DNA from: Gammaproteobacteria bacterium
GTDB taxonomy: Bacteria; Pseudomonadota; Gammaproteobacteria; Competibacterales; Competibacteraceae
Direction of reading: 5' to 3'
Length of the DNA stretch: 64,000 bases
Assembly (NCBI GenBank): GCA_020846135.1
Contig: JADLEK010000004.1
Span: 1 to 64,000 of the forward strand
The position numbers were made by a program, and so were the translations under genes. Below the pieces are notes generated by a model that ran no database searches, was not told the origin of the DNA, and saw only the letters and a program-made list of their open reading frames with translations. Position 1 is the first letter of the stretch. Every line of letters starts with the position of its first letter. This document shows positions 27,960 to 36,986 of the stretch, in pieces.

Positions 27960-29369
27960 TTAGCGGTCTCCGGCCAGAGTGCGCGGATCAGCGACAGCGC
28001 CGGCAATGGCGCTGGCGGCGGCGGTTAAGGGACTGGCGAGGAAGGTGCGCCCGCCCTGACCCTGACGGCCTTCAAAATTGCGGTTGCTGGTGCTGACCGC
28101 GTACTGACCGGGCTGGAGCTGGTCGCCATTCATGGCGATACACATGCTGCAGCCGGGTTCGCGCCATTCTGCACCGGCGGACTTGAACACCTGATCCAGC
28201 CCTTCCGCTTCGGCCTGCTGCTTGATCACCTGCGAGCCGGGCACCACCATCACCCGCACACTGTTAGCGACCTTGCGGCCGTCGAGCAGCGCCGCCGCTT
28301 CCCGCAGATCGGAAATCCGCGAGTTGGTGCAACTGCCAATAAAGACCACGTCCACTTTATGGCCGAGCAGTGCCTGACCGGGCTGGAGACCCATATAGCG
28401 TAACGCCTTATCCAGCGCCGTTTTCTGGTGGGCATCGCTCAGGCTGGCCGGATCGGGAACCCGTCCGGTAATGCCCATGCCCATGCCGGGATTGGTGCCA
28501 TAGGTAATCATCGGTTCGAGCGCGGTGGCATCGAGGGTGATGACGTGGTCGTAGGTCGCGCCGGCAGCGCTGGGCAGCGCCCGCCAGCGGGCTACCGCCT
28601 GATCCCACTCCGCGCCTTTCGGGGCGTGGTCGCGGCCCTTGAGATAGGCAAAAGTGGTGTCATCGGGGGCAATCAGCCCAGCCCGCGCCCCAGCTTCGAT
28701 AGACATATTGCAGACCGTCATCCGCTGTTCCATCGTCAGCCCGCGAATCGCGGAACCGGTGTATTCAAAGACATACCCCGTTCCGCCGCCCACCCCGATC
28801 TTGGCGATCAGCGCCAGAATAATGTCCTTGGCGGTCACGCCCGCCGGCAGCGCCCCGTCGATGCGGACTTCACAGGTCTTGGGCCGGGTCTGGAGCAGGC
28901 ACTGGCTGGCGAGGACATGTTCGACTTCGCTGGTGCCGATACCGAACGCCAGTGCGCCAAACGCGCCGTGAGTAGCGGTATGGCTGTCGCCGCAAACGAT
29001 GGTCATGCCGGGCTGGGTCAGGCCGAGTTCCGGGCCAATGACATGAACGATGCCGCGATGGGCGCTGGCCATGCCGTGCAGGGTGATGCCGAACTCAGCC
29101 GCATTGACTTCCATCTGGCGGATTTGGGCGGCGGCCAGCGGATCGGCGATCGGCACGTTGATCGGCGTGGTCGGGATGGAATGATCCATCGTGGCGACGG
29201 TGCGCTCCGGGCGACGGATGGTCAAACCGCGCTGGCGCAGACCGGTAAAGGCCTGGGGCGAAGTCACTTCGTGGACGAGATGCAGGTCGATATACAGAAT
29301 GGCCGGCGCATTAGGCTGTTCGGCAACGACATGTGACTCCCAGATTTTTTCAAAGAGGGTCTTGGGCAT
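27960..29369 (-). CDS. leuC: 3-isopropylmalate dehydratase large subunit
   Basis: A 469-residue aconitase-type subunit that binds the 4Fe-4S cluster and interconverts 2- and 3-isopropylmalate (and citramalate/methylmalate). Cluster cysteines are in [14 protein letters not shown] and [11 protein letters not shown]. The substrate region [31 protein letters not shown] and the C-terminal [12 protein letters not shown] are present. The ATG at 29369 ([15 protein letters not shown]) is the canonical start. It is the first gene of the minus-strand leuC-leuD-cimA-leuB unit, and the 237-base upstream gap should hold the operon promoter. Confidence 0.97.
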   Translation of the reverse strand: MPKTLFEKIWESHVVAEQPNAPAILYIDLHLVHEVTSPQAFTGLRQRGLTIRRPERTVATMDHSIPTTPINVPIADPLAAAQIRQMEVNAAEFGITLHGMASAHRGIVHVIGPELGLTQPGMTIVCGDSHTATHGAFGALAFGIGTSEVEHVLASQCLLQTRPKTCEVRIDGALPAGVTAKDIILALIAKIGVGGGTGYVFEYTGSAIRGLTMEQRMTVCNMSIEAGARAGLIAPDDTTFAYLKGRDHAPKGAEWDQAVARWRALPSAAGATYDHVITLDATALEPMITYGTNPGMGMGITGRVPDPASLSDAHQKTALDKALRYMGLQPGQALLGHKVDVVFIGSCTNSRISDLREAAALLDGRKVANSVRVMVVPGSQVIKQQAEAEGLDQVFKSAGAEWREPGCSMCIAMNGDQLQPGQYAVSTSNRNFEGRQGQGGRTFLASPLTAAASAIAGAVADPRTLAGDR

Positions 29370-29555
29370 GATTTCGGTAACGATAGGGTAAATTTTCAGT
29401 GCCAACCGGAAGTTGGGATTTTTGACAGTGGCGTCAATAGCCTTTTGGGGTATTCGCCAGCTTGGCGTCCGTAGCAGGGCGAGTATCGATTTTCCATGGT
29501 TTCATAAACAAGGTCGAAAATTCAACTGCCCTGGAACCGCGAAACTTCCGCCCCC

Positions 29556-29580
29556 GAAAAAGCCCAGGTCACAGCGGGCT
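29556..29580 (-). terminator. probable terminator of the serine hydrolase gene
   Basis: On the minus strand AGCCC, a 10-base loop, GGGCT and then TTTT follow the hydrolase stop codon by about 26 bases. The stem is short but GC-rich and correctly placed between this gene and the leu operon. Confidence 0.5.
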
Positions 29581-29606
29581 GGTGAATGACGGGCGTGGCG
29601 GGCGAT

Positions 29607-31730
29607 CTACGCGATGATCTGGACCTCGACCACCGCGCCTGGCGCGCCATACACCATTAACCAGGCGGGCTTGCCGCTACCCGGCAGCGCGACACTGCCA
29701 TCACCCTCGCCATCCGCCTGGAAGGCGAAATCGGCATCATAGAGCAGCCAGGCGATGGCGTTGCGCACCGCGAGAGTCCCGCTGGCCGAGACTTGCAGCC
29801 ACTGCGCATGATCCTCGACCTCGATGGTCAGGGAGACGCCGCCGGTCTGCAGTACAGGTACGCTATCCAGCGGGCGGAAGACGCCGCGACCGAAGCGGAC
29901 CCATTCCTCCCCTTCCCGGTCTTCAATGACCAAATCATCGAGATCGCGACCGTTGTTGACCGGGATTTTCATCCACATCCGGGTCCGCCGACCGTCCTGG
30001 CTGGCGTCCAGCAGTTGGGTCCCCATGAAGGTGGCGGCAACATAACCGAGGAGCGTCGGGAGCGCCTCCAGCTCAAGCCGGGGCGGTTCCAGTCGCAGGA
30101 TCCAGGAGGAGGCGGCTTCATTGACCAGCAACCATTTTCGACCGAGACGCTCATCCCAGCCAGGGGCGCGGGCGCTACGCGACGGAATGCGCTGGACATA
30201 GGGCAACTCCAAAAGGCAATGTCCATAGCCCCACGGGATGCGAACGACCAGGTAATCGCCAACATCTGTGGTCAAGGGCCGGTAGGCATGGAGCGGACTG
30301 GCATCGCTGGAGAAAGTGCCGTCGGTCCGGTACTTGAGGTTCTTCGCTGCCTCCGTCCAGACGCCGGACTGGTAGGTTGACAGGGTCAGGGCGCGATCCG
30401 CCTGGACCTCAACCTTGACCACAGCATCGTACTTGGCGAAATAGCCGGCCATCGCCGCCAGGGTCTGGTCGTCGACCGGGACTTCAGGCAAGGGAGTCGC
30501 CGCGAGAGGAACCGGCATAGCCGCCAGTTGGCCGCTTTCGACCAGGGCGTTGAACAGAATGCGTTCGGCCAGCTTGGCGCTGCCATAGCTGAGCGTAGTC
30601 CCGCTCATAGCCAAGCCGAGGCGAGCTTCCGGCAACACAAAGAACTCACTGCCGTAGAACAGGGTTCCACCATTCTTGGCCCAGGCTTTCACCCCAACTG
30701 CGGCCAGCCCTTTTTGGGATACATCGTCCCAGCCGAGTCCCCATTGAAAGGTGGGCACCGGATTGAAGGCGAGGGTCCGGGTCTGATCGCGGGCCATTTC
30801 CGCCACGGAGGCGGCGCTGAGAATGCGCCGCCCATCGAGAATGCCGCCCTGGAGCAGGAGCCGCGCCAACCGCCCCATATTCGAGGGCGTGGCGTAGAGG
30901 CCGCCAGTGGCGAAGCCATTGGTGAATTCCTGCGGCTGGGGCGCATCGCCGACAAAGGCTGGAGCGAAACTGCCTGCCGGCAAGGGTTCGAGAGGATAGG
31001 CGCTATCGGTCATGCCGGTGGGCGCGAGAATCTCCTCGGTCACGAATTTGGGGTAACTCCGCCCGGTTACAGCCTCGACCAGGCGTTCGATCAGAGTGAA
31101 GCCATCGTTGCAATAAACCGCCATTTCACCGGGATCATGCTTGAGCCGCTCCTCAGCCAGAGCGGCTTGGGTCTGCGCCGAGTACTCCGGATGGGGGGTC
31201 TGGGTGAACAGGTTGATAAAGTTGGTGCCGGGGAGGCCCGGGGCATGGCTGAGCAACTGGCGGATCGTGATCCGGGCGGCTTCCGGCGTGAGCATCGCAA
31301 AGTCCTGAACATACCTCACCAAGGGCGCATCCAGTTCGACCAGCCCGCGCTCGACCAGAATCAGGGTGGACATGGCCGCCAGCACCTTGCTGCAGGAGCC
31401 GATACAGAACCGGGTCGCCGTGGTCGGGGCCAGATTCTTTTCCTTGTCAATGACGCCGAAGGCTTCAGCCCAGATGATGCGCTGATCATCCACTAGGGCC
31501 ACCGAGACTGAAGGCGTATGGGTATCGGCCATGGCCTTGAGGATGGCGGCGCGGGCGTCGGCGATGGTGGCCGCGTAGGTTAGAGACGAATCATCGTCAT
31601 CGCTCCCGCAACCGGTCAGCAGGCTGGGGAAGCCGGGCGCCAGCAGACCCAGGCCGATCAGGCGCAACGCCTCGCGGCGGGTCAGGGTGAGCGGGAACCG
31701 GTTGGTAGCGTAGTCAGTCGGTAAATTCAT
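29607..31730 (-). CDS. exported beta-lactamase-family serine hydrolase
   Basis: 707 residues. The N-terminus has a twin-arginine-like stretch (LTRREALRLIGLGLL, Arg18-Arg19) ending in the lipobox LLTGC with Cys41, so a Tat-exported lipoprotein is likely. The penicillin-binding/class C fold shows the SxxK motif at Ser112-Lys115 (GSCSKV), the YxN motif Tyr206-Asn208 (YCND), and LLSHAPGLPG typical of esterase/D-aminopeptidase members. About 250 C-terminal residues beyond the catalytic domain form unidentified beta-rich regions. The substrate is unknown: ester, peptide or beta-lactam are all options. The ATG at 31730 is the start that places the signal sequence at the N-terminus; an in-frame open stretch runs 61 codons upstream. 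Confidence 0.88.
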   Translation of the reverse strand: MNLPTDYATNRFPLTLTRREALRLIGLGLLAPGFPSLLTGCGSDDDDSSLTYAATIADARAAILKAMADTHTPSVSVALVDDQRIIWAEAFGVIDKEKNLAPTTATRFCIGSCSKVLAAMSTLILVERGLVELDAPLVRYVQDFAMLTPEAARITIRQLLSHAPGLPGTNFINLFTQTPHPEYSAQTQAALAEERLKHDPGEMAVYCNDGFTLIERLVEAVTGRSYPKFVTEEILAPTGMTDSAYPLEPLPAGSFAPAFVGDAPQPQEFTNGFATGGLYATPSNMGRLARLLLQGGILDGRRILSAASVAEMARDQTRTLAFNPVPTFQWGLGWDDVSQKGLAAVGVKAWAKNGGTLFYGSEFFVLPEARLGLAMSGTTLSYGSAKLAERILFNALVESGQLAAMPVPLAATPLPEVPVDDQTLAAMAGYFAKYDAVVKVEVQADRALTLSTYQSGVWTEAAKNLKYRTDGTFSSDASPLHAYRPLTTDVGDYLVVRIPWGYGHCLLELPYVQRIPSRSARAPGWDERLGRKWLLVNEAASSWILRLEPPRLELEALPTLLGYVAATFMGTQLLDASQDGRRTRMWMKIPVNNGRDLDDLVIEDREGEEWVRFGRGVFRPLDSVPVLQTGGVSLTIEVEDHAQWLQVSASGTLAVRNAIAWLLYDADFAFQADGEGDGSVALPGSGKPAWLMVYGAPGAVVEVQIIA

Positions 31731-31881
31731 CAGGGTATCCTTGGGTTCTTCGGAGCTTCGGACGCACCATTGACCCGAATCGCAGGTTTCCCAGCCATAC
31801 GGTGATAGCTTGGAGAAACAACTTTCCCGATGTAGGCAACGACGCATGATTCCAATTGAACAACAATAGCTTACAATATTG

Positions 31882-32124
31882 TCAATTTCCATGCCGAACA
31901 GTATTGGCCGCATCGGCGCTCAGAATAACGTCAAGGGTGATTCCACGTTCGGCGGCATAATTAACCAGTGACTGACCGTCCGAAAAGACGATCTGATCGA
32001 CGGGCAATGGACTATCGGGCATAGCATCAATGCGTTCCAAAATTTCATCGCTCAAACCTTCATCCCAATTTACAGTTTTAAGGCTGAAGCGCGGTTGACG
32101 CCCTTGCCAGGCAAGGCTTAGCAT
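31882..32124 (-). CDS. small uncharacterised ORF upstream of the serine hydrolase
   Basis: An 80-residue frame that reads like real protein (SDEILERIDAMPDSPLPVDQIVFSDGQSLVNYAAERGITLDVILSAD), balanced in composition with predicted helix-strand-helix. I do not recognise the family. No obvious ribosome-binding site was found, and it ends 150 bases before the hydrolase start. It could be a remnant of a longer gene. An AT-rich patch near 31860-31890 with TTGACA on the minus strand may hold a promoter for the hydrolase. Confidence 0.3.
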   Translation of the reverse strand: MLSLAWQGRQPRFSLKTVNWDEGLSDEILERIDAMPDSPLPVDQIVFSDGQSLVNYAAERGITLDVILSADAANTVRHGN

Positions 32125-32137
32125 CGCTGCGTTTAGC

Positions 32138-32326
32138 GACCCGGTTTCCCCGATGGCGTTCGCCGGAGGGACGAAAAGGGAATCTGGTGCGGCGGTGCTT
32201 GATCCGCCTATTCCAGGGCTGCCCCCGCAACTGTAAACAGCGAGTCACCCCCTGCACGCCACTGGCCGAACCGGCTGGGAAGGTGGGGGAAGCGACCATG
32301 ACCTGTGAGCCAGGAGACCTGCCGGG
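32138..32326 (+). promoter_or_regulatory. cobalamin (B12) riboswitch upstream of cbiM
   Basis: The conserved elements occur in order: AAAGGGAATCTGGTGC, the core CCCGCAACTGTA (about 32224-32235), GCCACTGG (about 32258), GGGAAGGTGGGG, and the B12 box AGCCAGGAGACCTGCC (about 32309-32323). CCCGG near 32140 can pair with CCGGG near 32322 to close the P1 helix. The cbiM ATG is about 150 bases further on. In this class adenosylcobalamin binding reduces expression, so cobalt uptake should be turned down when B12 is plentiful. Confidence 0.93.
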
Positions 32327-32476
32327 ATTGTTTTCCAGCTTCATTCCGGGCGGGGTGTTCCGGGGTTGCGGACCGTCCCAGCCAGCAGGTCGCCTTCATA
32401 ACTTACAGCGACCGCCACTCCAAGACGCCCCGCCCCAGCCCAGACCTGCCCATTACATTAACCGGGGAGGTTTGTC

Positions 32477-33163
32477 ATGCATATTGCCGAAGGTTTCTTG
32501 CCGCCACTGCACGCCGCCGTGTGGACTGCGGTTGCTTTGCCGTTTGTCATCGCCGGCGCCCGCCGCGCCAATCGTCTGATGCAGGATCAACCACAAACCA
32601 AGTTGCTGCTGGCGGCGTCGGGCGCATTCGCTTTTGTGCTGTCGGCGCTTAAGCTGCCGTCGGTGACCGGCAGTTGTTCTCATGCGACCGGCGCCGGACT
32701 GGGCGCGATCCTGTTTGGCCCCTCGGTGATGGCGCTGTTGGGAACCATCGTGCTGCTATTTCAGGCGTTATTACTGGCGCATGGCGGCTTGACCACGCTG
32801 GGCGCGAACGTATTTTCCATGGCGATTGTTGGGCCGTGGGTCGCCTATGGATTACTACGCGGGACCCAGCGCTTGCACGCGCCGCTGGCGGTCAGCGTAT
32901 TTCTGGCGGCCATGCTGGGCGATATGGCGACCTATGCCGTCACTGCCGGCCAATTGGCCTTGGCGTTTCCCGATCCGGCCAGTGGCGTTGCGGGATCATT
33001 TATCAAGTTCATAGGCATCTTCGCCCCAACGCAACTGCCGCTGGCGGTGATCGAGGGGCTGCTGACTGTCGTCATCGTCAATTTATTGCAGCAATACAGC
33101 CAGAATGAATTGCGTGAGTTGCAGGCTTTTCCCCAATGGTCGGCAGTGGAGATCCGCTCATGA
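32477..33163 (+). CDS. cbiM: cobalt/nickel ECF transporter substrate-binding subunit CbiM
   Basis: A 228-residue membrane protein with about six to seven helices. The mature N-terminus MHIAEGFL carries the His2 that coordinates the metal in CbiM/Nik[36 protein letters not shown] is the family signature including the second metal-binding histidine. GGAGG lies about 10 bases before the ATG. It is first in cbiM-cbiN-cbiQ-cbiO, controlled by the upstream cobalamin riboswitch, so cobalt is the more likely substrate. Confidence 0.95.
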   Translation: MHIAEGFLPPLHAAVWTAVALPFVIAGARRANRLMQDQPQTKLLLAASGAFAFVLSALKLPSVTGSCSHATGAGLGAILFGPSVMALLGTIVLLFQALLLAHGGLTTLGANVFSMAIVGPWVAYGLLRGTQRLHAPLAVSVFLAAMLGDMATYAVTAGQLALAFPDPASGVAGSFIKFIGIFAPTQLPLAVIEGLLTVVIVNLLQQYSQNELRELQAFPQWSAVEIRS

Positions 33164-33477
33164 ACCGGCATAACCTCGGCCTGATCGCGATAGCGGTCGT
33201 GTTGGTTGTCATTTCGCTGATTATGGGCGGTCGACAGGAAGGCGCAGAATTTGCCGGCGCTGATGGGCAGGCGATGGCGGCAGTCGCCACGCTTCAGCCT
33301 GATTATCAACCCTGGTTCAGCCCGATCTGGCAACCGCCGTCCGGCGAGGTGGAAGGTCTGCTGTTTGCGTTGCAGGCGGCCCTGGGCACGGGATTACTCG
33401 GTTACTACCTCGGCCTCCGGCGCGGCCAGTCCCAGTCCCGCGCACGGCAACCGGATCGGGTTGATGCAGGCGATTGA
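33160..33477 (+). CDS. cbiN: cobalt ECF transporter auxiliary subunit CbiN
   Basis: A 105-residue protein with two membrane helices: residues about 5-24 ([18 protein letters not shown]) and about 68-88 ([20 protein letters not shown]). The short extracytoplasmic loop contains FAGADGQA and [16 protein letters not shown], typical of CbiN. In related systems CbiN helps load metal into CbiM. The start overlaps the cbiM stop by four bases (ATGA). The C-terminus has a longer polar tail than usual and overlaps cbiQ by 14 bases. Confidence 0.9.
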   Translation: MNRHNLGLIAIAVVLVVISLIMGGRQEGAEFAGADGQAMAAVATLQPDYQPWFSPIWQPPSGEVEGLLFALQAALGTGLLGYYLGLRRGQSQSRARQPDRVDAGD

Positions 33478-34216
33478 TCATCACGCCTGGACGAACCGCT
33501 GGCGGAACCGGCATCCCGTCGAAAAGCTGTTGCCGGCCTTGACTCTTCTCGCGCTGACTCTGGCGTTGCCGCCATTGACCATCGGCCCGCTGGTATTGGC
33601 GGCGACCCTGCTGGCCACGGTGCGCGGCGCGGGAATCCCCCTGAAAACCGTCCTGAGCGTACTGGCCGCGCCGGCGGCGTTTCTGCTGGCCGGCGCGCCC
33701 TTTCTGGCAATTTCAGTCCGCTTCCACGATGGTTTTAGCGTCCAGTTCTCTCCGGATGGGTTGCGCCTGGCGGTGGATACGATGGTGCGGGCGCTGGCGG
33801 CGACCAGTTGCCTGACCGCGCTGATCCTGACCACGCCGCTGACCGATCTGGTTCCGTTGTTGCGCCGGGTCGGCGTTCCGACCGGGATCGTTGAGCTGAT
33901 TCTGCTGATTTACCGGTTGATTTTCGTCTTCGCCGAGCGGGCGTTGACCGGACGGCAGGCACAAGCGGCCCGGCTAGGCTATTCCAGCGTACCGCGTGGG
34001 ATACGCTCTGCTGGCTGGCTGGCAGGTGCGCTGTTTCAGCGGGCGTTGGAGCGGGCGCAGCGGCTGGAATTAGGCTTGACCGCCCGGGGTTACGCCGGCG
34101 AATTGCGGGTATTGCCGTCGGAGTGCGCGCTGTCCTGGTCCCGGTTGGCGCTGAGCATGACCTTGGTTGGACTGATCGGTTTGACCAGCAGTCTGCTGGC
34201 GCGCGGGCTGGCATGA
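33464..34216 (+). CDS. cbiQ: cobalt ECF transporter transmembrane subunit CbiQ
   Basis: A 250-residue T component. It begins [23 protein letters not shown], a CbiQ-like N-terminus, then has four to five membrane helices. The coupling helices that contact the ATPase include the conserved ARG motif here as LTARGYAGEL (about 217-226) and the earlier AARLGYSS. It overlaps cbiN by 14 bases and cbiO by 4 bases. Confidence 0.92.
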   Translation: MQAIDHHAWTNRWRNRHPVEKLLPALTLLALTLALPPLTIGPLVLAATLLATVRGAGIPLKTVLSVLAAPAAFLLAGAPFLAISVRFHDGFSVQFSPDGLRLAVDTMVRALAATSCLTALILTTPLTDLVPLLRRVGVPTGIVELILLIYRLIFVFAERALTGRQAQAARLGYSSVPRGIRSAGWLAGALFQRALERAQRLELGLTARGYAGELRVLPSECALSWSRLALSMTLVGLIGLTSSLLARGLA

Positions 34217-35034
34217 CCGTTCCGCTGCTGACCGTTCGCGGCGTCGACTATGCCTATCCAGGCGGAGTCATGGCGCTGCGCAATCTGAATCTGACCGTTG
34301 AGAAAGGCCAAAAACTGGCAATCCTCGGCCCCAACGGCTCCGGCAAAACCACCCTGCTGCTGCATCTTAACGGCGCTTTTCAGCCGACATGCGGCGAAAT
34401 CCGGCTGGAGGATCGGCCAGCAGGCTATGACCGCCGTTCCCTGACCGATTGGCGGCGGCGGGTCGGTCTGGTGTTGCAGGAGCCGGATGATCAATTGTTC
34501 GCCGCTACCGTGGGTCAGGATGTGTCGTTCGGGCCGCTGAATCTGGGCCTGACCGCGGTGGAAACCCGGGAGCGGGTCGGCGAGGCGCTGGCGGCGTTGC
34601 GGATTGATCATTTGGCGGATCGGGCGACGCATACCCTCAGTTTCGGCCAGAAGAAGCGGGTGGCGATGGCCGGGGTTCTGGCGATGCGTCCGGAGATTCT
34701 GGCGCTGGACGAACCGACCGCCGGACTGGACTCGCACGGCGTCGCCCATTTGCTCGATGCGTTGCAGCGCTTGCACGAGGCCGGAACGACCCTGGTGTTT
34801 TCGACCCACGATGTGGAACTGGCCTACGCCTGGGCCGATCAGGCCGCAATTTTTCAGGATGGAACGGTGCTGCGTCAGGGCGAAACCACCGCGGTGCTGG
34901 CGGATCGGGACCTGTTGCAGCAGGCGCGGCTGCGGCCGCCGCTGCTGCTGGAATTAGCGCAACTGCTGCCGGGGCCGCTGCTGCGATCCAGAGAGGCTGT
35001 GCTGGCGCAGTTGCAGGAGCGCTTGCAAGGTTGA
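34213..35034 (+). CDS. cbiO: cobalt ECF transporter ATPase CbiO
   Basis: A 273-residue ABC ATPase. Walker A GPNGSGKTT is at 39-47, Q-loop LQEPDDQLF, signature LSFGQKKRVAMAGVLA, Walker B ILALDEPTAGLD and switch His in STHDVELA. The QEPDDQLF form is typical of ECF-type ATPases. A C-terminal extension of about 45 residues follows the ATPase core. It completes the cbiMNQO module; the ATG overlaps the cbiQ stop (ATGA). Confidence 0.95.
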   Translation: MTVPLLTVRGVDYAYPGGVMALRNLNLTVEKGQKLAILGPNGSGKTTLLLHLNGAFQPTCGEIRLEDRPAGYDRRSLTDWRRRVGLVLQEPDDQLFAATVGQDVSFGPLNLGLTAVETRERVGEALAALRIDHLADRATHTLSFGQKKRVAMAGVLAMRPEILALDEPTAGLDSHGVAHLLDALQRLHEAGTTLVFSTHDVELAYAWADQAAIFQDGTVLRQGETTAVLADRDLLQQARLRPPLLLELAQLLPGPLLRSREAVLAQLQERLQG

Positions 35035-35120
35035 AGAGGCCGCGTCAGGCGCGATAGAGCGCCCATTGCGCCATAACTGGCTATCATTCCGGGCTACTTC
35101 ACGATGGTAGGTTGCCTTCC

Positions 35121-36986
35121 ATGCGCTACGACATCCAACTGTTGCCCATCCCGGCCTTCGCCGACGCATTGCAACAACAATCGGTGGATGACCTTAAAAA
35201 AATCGCGGCACAGATCAGCGATGAAAAGAACAGACTGGTTCGCAAGGCGGATTTGGTGAACTTCATTCGGCAACAGCTCAGCATTGATCCAGGCCGGTTA
35301 CGCCAGGTTGAGAATGACCCATTGCAAGGCTTCTGGCGCAAGCTCGACTCCTTGCAGCAGGCGGCCATCGCTGAAGTCGCGCATGGCCCTAATCCTTGGT
35401 TTGACCCGGATCGCTTTGAAGCCAAGCACGGCCAGTCGCCGAACTGGGGCCAGCGCGACCACTGCTACAACCTTACCCCTTCGTTGTTGGGCGTGTTCTT
35501 CTTCAACGGGGTTATGCCCGACGATCTGCGCCGCCGCTTCAAATCCTTTGCGCCAAAACCCGAACCGGTGCGACTCTCGCCGTTATCCGAACTGCCGGCG
35601 GAATGGGTGCTGACTGATGAGAAATTGGATCCGAAAACCCGCGCTACGACGGTGGTGCAGAAGCCGGTCCCGATCACGATCCGACTGACCGATCGGGCGG
35701 CGATTCACGATCTCAAGGCGATATTGCGACTGATTGACGCCGGCAAACTGGCGGTCAGCGACAAGACCAGCCAGCCTGGAATTGCGGCGGTGCGAACCGT
35801 GGACGCTTTATTGCTGGGCGGCGATTTCTATGACGACAGCGACTACCCGGAAGAGCAGAAGATCGGCCCGATCAGAGCCTTTGCCTGGCCGATGCTGGCG
35901 CAGGGCGGCAAACTGGCGGTACTGAGCGGCAAGATCCTGCAATTGACCAAGGCCGGGCAGAAGGCGCTCACCGATCCAGTCGAAAAAACCCTGGCGCAGA
36001 TGTGGCGGCACTGGCTGAAAACCACGGTGTTCGATGAGTTTCTGCGGATCGACCTGATCAAGGGCCAGACCGGTAAAGGCAAACGCGGCTTGACCGCGCC
36101 GTCCGGGCGGCGGGCGGCGCTGCATCAGGCGTTGCGCGGCTGCCCGCCGGGGCAATGGATCGGTGTCAACGACCTGTTTCGCCAGATGTGGGCCAATGGC
36201 GCAGGGTTCGAGATCACCCGCGATCCCTATAACCTCTACGTTAGCCAGCCCGGCTACGATCTGGGTTCCGAGGATTATCGGCACTGGCGACTGCTCCAGG
36301 CCCGTTATGCGCTCTGCGTCCTGTTTGAATACGCCGCCACCTTGGGTCTGATCGATGTCGCCTATATCCCGCCGCAGGGCGCCCGCCGCGATTATGGCGA
36401 ACTGTGGCGGATCGCCCGTTGGCCGTTTGTCAGCCGCTATGACGGCCTGCTCTATCTCCGGGTCAACCCGCTGGGCGCGTACTGCCTGGAACTGACCGGT
36501 CATTACCAGCCCTCCGCCCCGGAGATCGCCTCGACGCCGCTGGTGAGGGTATTGCCGAATCTGGAAATCGCCGCCATTGGCCCCCACCTGGAACCGGCGG
36601 ACGCCATGCTGCTGGATAGTTATGCCGAGAAGATCTCCGACGCGGTCTGGAAACTGGATCAGGATCGCCTGATTGAAGCGCTGGAAAACGGTCATGAACT
36701 GACGGCGCTGGCGGAATTGCTGGTGTCGTTGAGCGGTCAGCCGTTGCCGGAAACGGTTGAGCGGTTTCTGACCGATATGAACCACCGCGCCCGCAGCCTG
36801 CAAGCACAGGGAACCGCCAAGCTGATCGAATGCGCTGATGCGATGCTGGCGACCTTGATCGCCAATGACAGTCGCACCAAACCGTTTTGCCTGCTGGCGG
36901 GGGAACGGCATCTGGCGGTGCCAGTTGAGGGCGAAACCCGATTCCGCAGCGCCCTCCGTAAACTGGGTTATGGTCTCCCCCGATGA
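35121..36986 (+). CDS. helicase-associated partner protein of bacterial XPB
   Basis: 621 residues. The sequence resembles the bacterial helicase-associated (Helicase_C_3-like) proteins encoded next to XPB/Rad25 helicases, best known in actinobacteria. The N-terminus DDLKKIAAQISDEKNRLVRKADLVNFIRQQL looks like a small helical binding module. Winged-helix-like segments and a C-terminal region (ALENGHELTALAELLVSLSGQPLPETVERFLTDM) follow. There is no Walker motif, so it is not itself a motor. The ATG at 35121 is preferred over an in-frame TTG three codons earlier. Its stop overlaps the helicase ATG (ATGA). The function in bacteria is unproven; a DNA-repair partner is the usual suggestion. Confidence 0.75.
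   Translation: MRYDIQLLPIPAFADALQQQSVDDLKKIAAQISDEKNRLVRKADLVNFIRQQLSIDPGRLRQVENDPLQGFWRKLDSLQQAAIAEVAHGPNPWFDPDRFEAKHGQSPNWGQRDHCYNLTPSLLGVFFFNGVMPDDLRRRFKSFAPKPEPVRLSPLSELPAEWVLTDEKLDPKTRATTVVQKPVPITIRLTDRAAIHDLKAILRLIDAGKLAVSDKTSQPGIAAVRTVDALLLGGDFYDDSDYPEEQKIGPIRAFAWPMLAQGGKLAVLSGKILQLTKAGQKALTDPVEKTLAQMWRHWLKTTVFDEFLRIDLIKGQTGKGKRGLTAPSGRRAALHQALRGCPPGQWIGVNDLFRQMWANGAGFEITRDPYNLYVSQPGYDLGSEDYRHWRLLQARYALCVLFEYAATLGLIDVAYIPPQGARRDYGELWRIARWPFVSRYDGLLYLRVNPLGAYCLELTGHYQPSAPEIASTPLVRVLPNLEIAAIGPHLEPADAMLLDSYAEKISDAVWKLDQDRLIEALENGHELTALAELLVSLSGQPLPETVERFLTDMNHRARSLQAQGTAKLIECADAMLATLIANDSRTKPFCLLAGERHLAVPVEGETRFRSALRKLGYGLPR

Noticed and set aside
26338-31496. Long plus-strand frames at 26338-27369, 28428-29336 and 30528-31496
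   Set aside because: All antisense to cimA, leuC and the serine hydrolase, respectively, which carry recognisable active-site motifs.
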